A DNA stretch of 27,719 bases, from positions 1 to 27,719 of the forward strand of contig JBDTVG010000140.1 of assembly GCA_040007395.1 (NCBI GenBank), read 5' to 3'. The notes under the pieces were generated by a model, which ran no database searches, had not been told where the DNA came from, and saw only the letters and a list, made by a program, of their open reading frames with translations. The stretch comes from DATGFK01 sp040007395 (GTDB lineage Bacteria > Chloroflexota > Anaerolineae > Aggregatilineales > UBA2796). The translations under genes were made by a program, and so were the position numbers. The first letter of the stretch is position 1; each line of letters begins with the position of its first letter. Shown here piece by piece: positions 22,919 to 27,719 of the stretch.

Positions 22919-23076
22919 CGGCGAAGGGTCGCTTGCCAGTGCCTAGAAGTTTGTGTACACTTCCGCACTCGTTACAACTTTAGCGCATCCTGATGCGTAT
23001 GGATGGGTTATGTACAGTTAAGACTCATCTATTTGTCCCGACGTTTTCATCCTTTTATCTATTCATGGAGGAGCCT

Positions 23077-23991
23077 GTGCTGTCTACAATGTCATTGGTC
23101 AATGGGAAGGTACGCGGGGTTATCCGGCTGACGCGCTGGCGCGAGTACGTCCCCTTTGTGATTCCGCTAACCGTGTTCGGCGCTATCTTGGCAGCCCAAC
23201 CGCAAAACATCGCGCTCGACTGGCGACTGGCGGTAACACTCCTTGCGAATGTGCTGGCAGTGGGCTACGCCTTCATGATCAACGATATTGAGGATGCGCC
23301 AGACGATGCACGCGAAGCAGCGCGGGCGGCGCGTAATCCGGTGGCCTCTGGCGAACTCACCCCGAATCAGGGCTGGGCGGCTTCGCTGACGGTGGCGATT
23401 GTGACGCTCGTTTTGTACGCCATAGTCGGCGTGTGGCCTTTTATCATCGGCAGCCTGACCCTTGCGCTTTCTCATTTTTATTCGTGGAAACCCGTTCGCC
23501 TCAAGGCATGGCCTGTTACTGATATTGTCTCGCACTCATTGATGTTGAGCGGATTGTTGTTCCTGTCGGGTTACTTCGCCTATGGCAACAATCCGGGGCT
23601 AGTGTGGTTGGTCGCCGCCTCCGCGACCTTGATCTCGGTGTATGGGCAGCTTTACAACCAACTGCGCGACTACGATATGGATGTGGCGGCTGGCCTGAAC
23701 AATACCGCTATTGTTGTCGGCAAACGCAATGCCCGTCTGCTCATGTATTCCTCGGTTGCGGTTGCGGTTGCCCTGATGCTCTATGCGATCTACCTACAAG
23801 TGATCCCCCTATGGATTGTCAGTGTGCCGCTGCTGGTTGCACCCATCTTCTTTTTCATGCGCCCGCCGAAAACCGATATGCGTGGCACTGCCGCCGCCGA
23901 TGTGAGCGGCAACGTTCAAGTCCAGATCGTCGTACTAGCGAACATCACTATCGCGGTCTGGCTGTTTGCGATCATGCTTAAACTAGGGTAA
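23077..23991 (+). CDS. UbiA-family prenyltransferase
   Basis: This is an integral membrane enzyme with about eight to nine hydrophobic segments. UbiA-family enzymes transfer an isoprenoid chain to an aromatic or lipid acceptor, in making quinones, chlorophylls or archaeal-type lipids. Both Asp-rich motifs are present: NDIEDAPDD (69-77) and DYDMD (198-202), which bind the diphosphate through magnesium. ARNPVASGELT is the usual loop after motif 1. The start is GTG 23077, supported by GGAGG at 23067-23071 with 5 bases between; ATG 23065 overlaps that site and has none of its own. The acceptor is not readable and no other quinone gene is nearby. It lies between unrelated small genes. Confidence 0.88.
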   Translation: MLSTMSLVNGKVRGVIRLTRWREYVPFVIPLTVFGAILAAQPQNIALDWRLAVTLLANVLAVGYAFMINDIEDAPDDAREAARAARNPVASGELTPNQGWAASLTVAIVTLVLYAIVGVWPFIIGSLTLALSHFYSWKPVRLKAWPVTDIVSHSLMLSGLLFLSGYFAYGNNPGLVWLVAASATLISVYGQLYNQLRDYDMDVAAGLNNTAIVVGKRNARLLMYSSVAVAVALMLYAIYLQVIPLWIVSVPLLVAPIFFFMRPPKTDMRGTAAADVSGNVQVQIVVLANITIAVWLFAIMLKLG

Positions 23992-24090
23992 GCCAAGGTT
24001 CATGCTTTTGCGCTACACTGGCAGTGCTAGGGCTTGCCGTTGGACAATATCTTTGAAATGATCGACTAAAGGCAAGGGTGGAATAGCTTT

Positions 24091-24531
24091 ATGTCGGGAC
24101 AAACGGATTACGATAACCTGCGCCGTCGGGCCGAAAAACGAGTCCATGATCGGCAAGAGTTCTTCATGCACCTTTCGATCTATGTTGCGGTGAATTTGGG
24201 ACTGTGGCTGCTATGGGCATTACTTGGAGGATTCCCTAGCGGATTCCCATGGCCTCTTCTTGTGACGCTCGGTTGGGGCATTGGGCTAGCCGCACACGGG
24301 ATAGATGTTTACTTCAAGTCGGGATCGATGGCAGTCCGCCGTGAAATGGCTATCGAACGCGAGATGCAGCGTGAGATGCAGATGCGTGGGCTGGATGCTT
24401 CCGACGTTCTGGAAAAGCCCAAGCGTGAGCAAGTCATGCGGCTCTCTGACGATGGCGAACTGGTTCCCGCAGACGACGAAGGCATTGCCCAAGACACCCA
24501 ACAAAAATCTAGACGCAGCAATCGTCAGTAA
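24091..24531 (+). CDS. 2TM-domain protein
   Basis: The 146 residues contain an N-terminal amphipathic stretch (RRAEKRVHDRQEFFMHL) leading into two membrane helices (about 26-46 and 52-72) with a short Gly/Pro loop. That is the 2TM domain (PF13239), found alone or at the front of sensor kinases. The C-terminal half (75-146) is charged, helical and then disordered (EREMQREMQMRG...SRRSNRQ), and should face the cytoplasm. GGGTGG lies about 9 bases before ATG 24091. It follows the UbiA gene by 99 bases. The role is unknown, probably membrane signalling or anchoring of a partner. Confidence 0.75.
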   Translation: MSGQTDYDNLRRRAEKRVHDRQEFFMHLSIYVAVNLGLWLLWALLGGFPSGFPWPLLVTLGWGIGLAAHGIDVYFKSGSMAVRREMAIEREMQREMQMRGLDASDVLEKPKREQVMRLSDDGELVPADDEGIAQDTQQKSRRSNRQ

Positions 24532-24569
24532 GCACTAATTGGCGGATCAAGTTTTGTTGACCCCTAACT

Positions 24570-24630
24570 CCCTTTCTCCACACGAATTAAAAGTCCCTCA
24601 CTGCTTGCGGGGAGGGATTTAGGGTGGGGT
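24570..24630. repeat. imperfect palindromic repeat (REP-like) before the metallopeptidase gene
   Basis: CCCTAACTCCC on the left is roughly complementary to GGGAGGGATTTAGGGTGGGG on the right, separated by about 30 bases. The right arm also supplies the G-rich ribosome site of the next gene. The match is imperfect and other copies cannot be checked here. Confidence 0.45.
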
Positions 24631-24632
24631 TC

Positions 24633-25937
24633 ATGCCGTCGTGGCAATCGGTTCGGGCGCGCTTGACTTTGGCGCTGATTGCGTTGGCCTATCTCGCCAT
24701 TTTCCCCGGCGATACTCCCGCCGGCAACAGCCTGAATGAGCGCGTCCTTGGCAGCGCCAAAGAGGTGCTGTTCAACTATGTAGCGTGGGAAGCGAACGCT
24801 ATTTCGCGGAAGTTCGACCAACAGCAGGCCGGACTTTCGGCGTACCTGACCGAGCCACAGCGGTCACGCTATGTGGTCGATTACCTGCAAGCCGTCCATC
24901 AGTTGCAAGACCTCGACGGCAAAATTAATGGCATTTACACCGACCCCAAAATCCCGGATCACGAAGCGGCGACTGTCGATCTAAGAACGCAGCGCACGAC
25001 CCTTCAAAACGAAGTGAACGCGAAACTGCCGCTTGCCGAAGCGATTATCGAGGAACAGATTTCATCGGTGCTGCGCGACGAAGGCTTGGCGACTCTGGGT
25101 GCAGTACTGCCGCCCGTTTCCGCGCACATCACCGAACTGCCGATGCTGCTCGTGATCTCGCCCCGTGATCAGATCAAATTTGAAACCTCGATCAATGTCG
25201 TCAACATGAAAGTGGACGACATGGACACGCTCGAAAACAGCATCGATCACAGGCTTGATGTTTCGTCGTTGGTCGTGCCGATTGGCGGGTTGAGCCTGTA
25301 TCCCAGCATGGTGGAGCAGACATGGTATGCGCCGTTTGTGTTCGAGGTCGCGGCGCACGAGTGGACGCACCACTATCTCTACTTTTTCCCGCTTGGCCTC
25401 AATTACAACGAGTCAAACGATACTCGCACCATCAATGAGACTACCGCCTCCTTCATGGGCAAAGAGATCGCGCGGAAAACACTGCTGCGGTTCTACAGCG
25501 ACTACCCCGACCTGATCGCCCAACTGCCACCGTTGACCCCGCCCCAGACAACGCCGACTCCACCGCCCAACCCTGCGACTCCGCCGCCCTTCGATTTTGA
25601 CGCAACGATGAACGAAATCCGTGTCAATGTGGATCGGTTATTGGCGGCGGGGAAGATCGATGAGGCGGAGCGCTACATGGCGGCGCAGCGGCTTGTCTTC
25701 GCGCAAAATGGCTATGCTGGCTCAGTCCGCAAATTGAATCAAGCCTATTTCGCGTTCTATGGCGGCTACCTATCGGCGGGATCTTCGGGCGCAGGTGGCA
25801 CCGATCCTACTGGCTCCGCGATCTCGGAGATCCGCAAGAACAGCCCGTCTGTCAAGGCGTGGCTCGAAACGATGCGCTCGATCATGACCCGCGACCAACT
25901 GCTCGCCGCCCGCGATACGCTGCGTAAATCCTCGTAA
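24633..25937 (+). CDS. membrane-anchored HExxH metallopeptidase-like protein
   Basis: ATG 24633 is preferred to GTG 24624, since GGGTGGGG ends just before it. The 434-aa protein has one N-terminal membrane segment (about 11-27), then a mostly helical domain. HEWTHH (242-247) gives the zinc motif HExxH, and E269 in INETTASF, 23 residues after His246, is a probable third ligand. This gluzincin-like arrangement suggests an active zinc peptidase outside the membrane. A Pro/Thr-rich hinge (about 300-325, TTPTPPPNPATPPP) leads to a helical C-terminal part. I do not recognise a named family. It converges on the DUF2277 gene, with a 52-base gap without a clear terminator. Confidence 0.7.
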   Translation: MPSWQSVRARLTLALIALAYLAIFPGDTPAGNSLNERVLGSAKEVLFNYVAWEANAISRKFDQQQAGLSAYLTEPQRSRYVVDYLQAVHQLQDLDGKINGIYTDPKIPDHEAATVDLRTQRTTLQNEVNAKLPLAEAIIEEQISSVLRDEGLATLGAVLPPVSAHITELPMLLVISPRDQIKFETSINVVNMKVDDMDTLENSIDHRLDVSSLVVPIGGLSLYPSMVEQTWYAPFVFEVAAHEWTHHYLYFFPLGLNYNESNDTRTINETTASFMGKEIARKTLLRFYSDYPDLIAQLPPLTPPQTTPTPPPNPATPPPFDFDATMNEIRVNVDRLLAAGKIDEAERYMAAQRLVFAQNGYAGSVRKLNQAYFAFYGGYLSAGSSGAGGTDPTGSAISEIRKNSPSVKAWLETMRSIMTRDQLLAARDTLRKSS

Positions 25938-25989
25938 TTTATAGGAAGATGCAAGCCTATTGGATCAGAGTCCATCTAGGCGATCTCGC

Positions 25990-26259
25990 TCAGCGGGAAA
26001 AGCGTTGGGCAGCACGAGCTTGCAGCTTGGCAGTTTCGACAGCACGATTCTTCGGCGGGGCTTGTGTCTCAAGCGAGTTAAGCAGGGTGGCGGAAATAGC
26101 GGCTATCGCGTCAACGGCAGCAGTGAAGGCGGCTTCGTTGGCCTGCGATGGCTTGGTGAAGCCGCTTACTTTCCGCACGTATTGTAAAGCAGCGGCACGA
26201 ATCTCGGTGTCGGTGACGGGCGGCTCAAAGTTGAATAGCGGTTTGATATTTCGGCACAT
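25990..26259 (-). CDS. DUF2277-family protein
   Basis: The 89-aa protein starts at ATG 26259 (AAGGGAACG just upstream), where the family's invariant opening MCRNI...LFNFEPP begins; the longer frame to 26394 runs into the upstream gene. It continues with TDTEIRAAALQYVRKVSGF.KPS.ANEAAF and a C-terminal PP.NR..E..K..ARA, which are all DUF2277 signatures. It is a small cytoplasmic helical protein without known function, widespread in bacteria as a single gene. It is last in a same-strand series of small genes. Confidence 0.92.
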   Translation of the reverse strand: MCRNIKPLFNFEPPVTDTEIRAAALQYVRKVSGFTKPSQANEAAFTAAVDAIAAISATLLNSLETQAPPKNRAVETAKLQARAAQRFSR

Positions 26260-26308
26260 AAGCGTTCCCTTAAATAAGTTGTGTTTTCTAAACGCCTGCG
26301 GACGGGTC

Positions 26309-26632
26309 TTAGGGGCGACCAAAGAAAACAGTAATCGCTTTGATCTTTCCATCTTGGAATATAAAATGCTCAGTGTTTTGCACCTGCGTGCCATTCACAC
26401 GGCCTTTATATCTAATAAACGCTTGATCGCCGTTCTCTATGATAGTAATGATATTGTAGTCTTCCATTTCCTTGATGGCATTCCAGCATTTTTGTTCGTA
26501 ATCGTTTTTGTCGAGGTGGTCATCATAGGGACTCGTAAAGGTGAAGTCGTCGGTAATGGAACGCTCAACGAAGTCCCAGTTTCTTTTCTGCCAAGCAGAG
26601 AAAAAATCTCTAATAAATGTTTCGTATTTCAT
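26309..26632 (-). CDS. NTF2-like / SnoaL-fold small protein
   Basis: The start is ATG 26632, with GGAG about 10 bases upstream. The 107 residues follow the NTF2-like fold: two helices (YETFIRDFFSAWQKRNWDFVERSI), then TDDFTFTSPYDDH, a helix (YEQKCWNAIKEME) and curved strands (EHFIFQDGKIKAITVFFGRP). Members include polyketide cyclases, isomerases and many binding proteins with unknown ligands. Proteins of this size usually dimerise. The genes on either side on this strand encode a DUF2277 and a DHFR-like protein, with gaps of 46-49 bases. Confidence 0.8.
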   Translation of the reverse strand: MKYETFIRDFFSAWQKRNWDFVERSITDDFTFTSPYDDHLDKNDYEQKCWNAIKEMEDYNIITIIENGDQAFIRYKGRVNGTQVQNTEHFIFQDGKIKAITVFFGRP

Positions 26633-26678
26633 TGTTGCTATGCTCCATTTCTGTAGGTTCTCGTATATCAAGCGAACG

Positions 26679-27239
26679 CTACGCGACAAGGCGAAATTTT
26701 AGCGTGGTGTAGGATAGCGCCACCACGCCCGAACTGAACGTCTTTTTTTGGAGAAGTCGCAGCGGCGTACTGTTTTCATCTCCGAACAGGTACTTACCGT
26801 TACCTAGCACAATCGGGTGAACCAACAACCGGAACTCGTCGATGAGGTTCGCTTTCATCAGCGCTTGGATAAGCGTAGCGCTTCCGGTAATTCCAATAGC
26901 GCCGCCGGGTTGCTGCTTCAAGCGGGCAATTTCTTCCAGCACATCGCGACGGATAATGGTGGTGTTGTGCCAGTCCGCTTGGTCGAGGGTTGAGGAAACG
27001 ACGAACTTGGGCATACTATTCAGTTTGTCCGCGATGCCAAATTCGTTATGGGTCTGCGAAGGCCAAAAGGCAGCAAACGTTTCGTAGGTCACGCGGCCTA
27101 GCAGCAGCGCCTCGGATGCGAGATTCTGCGCCCTGACAAACTCTGCCACGTCTTCGCTCTGGAATGGTGACACCCAATTCTCTGGCGCTTCCATGATGCC
27201 GTCCAATGATAGGAACTCCCACGCGATAAGTTTTCTCAT
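26679..27239 (-). CDS. dihydrofolate-reductase-like / RibD C-terminal domain protein
   Basis: The 186-aa protein has the DHFR-like fold of the RibD-C family: RKLIAWEFLSLDGIMEAPENW at the start, ALLLGRVTYETFAAFWP (about 45-61), FVVSSTL, then GAIGITGSATLIQALMKANLIDEFRLLVHPIVLGNGKYLF. Such stand-alone proteins are NADPH-dependent reductases of mostly unknown substrate, distinct from true DHFR and from RibD. AAAGGA lies about 8 bases before ATG 27239. It is in the cytoplasm and probably co-transcribed with the NTF2-like gene 46 bases downstream. Confidence 0.9.
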   Translation of the reverse strand: MRKLIAWEFLSLDGIMEAPENWVSPFQSEDVAEFVRAQNLASEALLLGRVTYETFAAFWPSQTHNEFGIADKLNSMPKFVVSSTLDQADWHNTTIIRRDVLEEIARLKQQPGGAIGITGSATLIQALMKANLIDEFRLLVHPIVLGNGKYLFGDENSTPLRLLQKKTFSSGVVALSYTTLKFRLVA

Positions 27240-27321
27240 GTTCGTTATCCTTTGAAATACGGTTAAGCAACGCAGAATTAGCAGTTTGCTAGATCAGATT
27301 CCGTTCAAGGCGCGGTATCTA

Positions 27322-27564
27322 TTATTTCGACTTTTGCTTTTTAGCCGCGAACGACAACCCTTTCGTACTGAGGGCATTATTCAGCAGCTTGAGGGCATGT
27401 GGACCAAGGCCATGCAGCTTTTTGATCTCGGCCTCGCTGACTTCGGTTAACTGCTCAAGGCGTGAGTAGCCCGCCTCGGCAAGCGCCCGTTGGGCTGGCT
27501 GCGATAGACCGTTCGGTAAGTCGCTTTCCGGTTTATCCTGCGGTGTTTGGGACATATTATTCAT
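27322..27564 (-). CDS. small helix-hairpin-helix protein (RNAP alpha-CTD-like)
   Basis: The 80-aa protein begins at ATG 27564 with AGGAAACCCT just upstream. After a disordered N-terminus (TPQDKPESDL) come LSQPAQRALAEAGYSRLEQLTEVSEAEIKKLHGLGPHALKLLNNALSTKGLSF. This has the two-helix HhH pattern (LHGLGP hairpin) found in the RNA polymerase alpha C-terminal domain and in many short DNA-binding proteins. It may bind DNA non-specifically; no partner is evident. A Lys-rich tail ends the protein. Confidence 0.85.
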   Translation of the reverse strand: MNNMSQTPQDKPESDLPNGLSQPAQRALAEAGYSRLEQLTEVSEAEIKKLHGLGPHALKLLNNALSTKGLSFAAKKQKSK

Positions 27565-27604
27565 AGGGTTTCCTCATGAACATACTCTCTAGGTTCAATC
27601 AACT

Positions 27605-27626
27605 ACGTCACGCTAAAGCGTGACGT
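27605..27626 (-). terminator. 9-bp perfect hairpin at the end of the rightmost gene
   Basis: Arms 27605-27613 and 27618-27626 are perfect complements around TAAA. The minus-strand stop codon TAG (27615-27613) lies inside the hairpin. No T-run follows, so it is at best a weak terminator. Confidence 0.45.
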
Positions 27627-27719
27627 TTGCATCTGGACTCCACCTCAACTCCGCATAGCGTTTCAGCCGGGCGGCTTCGGCTTCACGGTCCGACACATCA
27701 GGGGTCGTTGATAATAACC
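27613..27719 (-). CDS. unidentified gene, C-terminal end only
   Basis: Thirty-four residues are visible, entering from the right edge and ending at TAG 27615-27613: ...TTPDVSDREAEAARLKRYAELRWSPDANVTL. The codon pattern and Arg/Glu/Ala-rich helix look protein-like, and the other two minus-strand frames are broken. The fragment is too short to assign a family. Confidence 0.5.
   Translation of the reverse strand, partial: LLSTTPDVSDREAEAARLKRYAELRWSPDANVTL

Noticed and set aside
25949..26656. 235-codon open frame on + strand
   Set aside because: It runs antisense across the DUF2277 and NTF2-like genes, which match families; no ribosome site and no family resemblance.
1..27719. Search for tRNA, rRNA, phage, restriction or other defence genes
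   Set aside because: None recognised by motif or conserved sequence on either strand; the NYN protein is the only nuclease-like gene and stands alone.

Overview
This is an ordinary chromosomal stretch of moderate GC from a free-living bacterium. It most resembles Chloroflexota (Anaerolineae and relatives). That is an inference from the kinds of genes present, since no rRNA or marker gene is in the window: several lipoproteins with Thr/Pro/Ala-rich 'TATPSPT' linkers, a PPC-repeat lipoprotein, an SH3-type secreted protein, a CpXC zinc-ribbon protein, a PQQ-type sugar dehydrogenase, a GAF-PAS histidine kinase, and frequent GTG/TTG starts.

Layout. 1-209 (-) is the N-terminus of a GH29 alpha-L-fucosidase cut by the window edge. 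338-9364 (+) is a run of mostly envelope genes: esterase lipoprotein, PPC-repeat lipoprotein, ClC channel with CBS and RCK-C domains, SH3-domain secreted protein, GH1 beta-glycosidase, M15-like lipoprotein and a small acidic protein with DDTKP repeats. A clear promoter at 9429-9457 drives a PQQ-type glucose/sorbosone dehydrogenase, which converges on a GT1 glycosyltransferase (-). A PAS-domain protein (-) follows, with a good terminator.

12866-13325 is a 460-bp deletion derivative of an insertion sequence, probably ISKra4 family. It has perfect 23-bp terminal inverted repeats, a target duplication, and only the two ends of the transposase gene. An extended -10 promoter and a hairpin-rich leader precede a DMT/EamA exporter. 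Then comes a 711-aa protein with two NYN nuclease folds (the first decayed) and winged-helix-like repeats, ending at a strong bidirectional terminator.

17237-21828 (-) holds maf, a SlyD-like FKBP with a poly-Asp tail, palindromic repeats, a CpXC protein and an orphan histidine kinase. 21988-25937 (+) holds a VOC protein, a Cys-rich protein of unknown function, a UbiA-type prenyltransferase, a 2TM protein and a membrane-anchored HExxH metallopeptidase-like protein. 25990-27719 (-) is a group of small genes (DUF2277, NTF2-like, DHFR/RibD-C-like, HhH protein) and the 3' end of an unidentified gene.

How genes work together. The fucosidase, esterase, GH1 enzyme and sugar dehydrogenase suggest scavenging of plant or microbial glycans, with much of the machinery on the outer face of the cell. 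I see no tRNA, rRNA, CRISPR array, prophage or recognisable defence island. The most distinctive items are the NYN-pseudoNYN protein, the DDTKP repeat protein, the deleted IS and the structured leader before the EamA gene.
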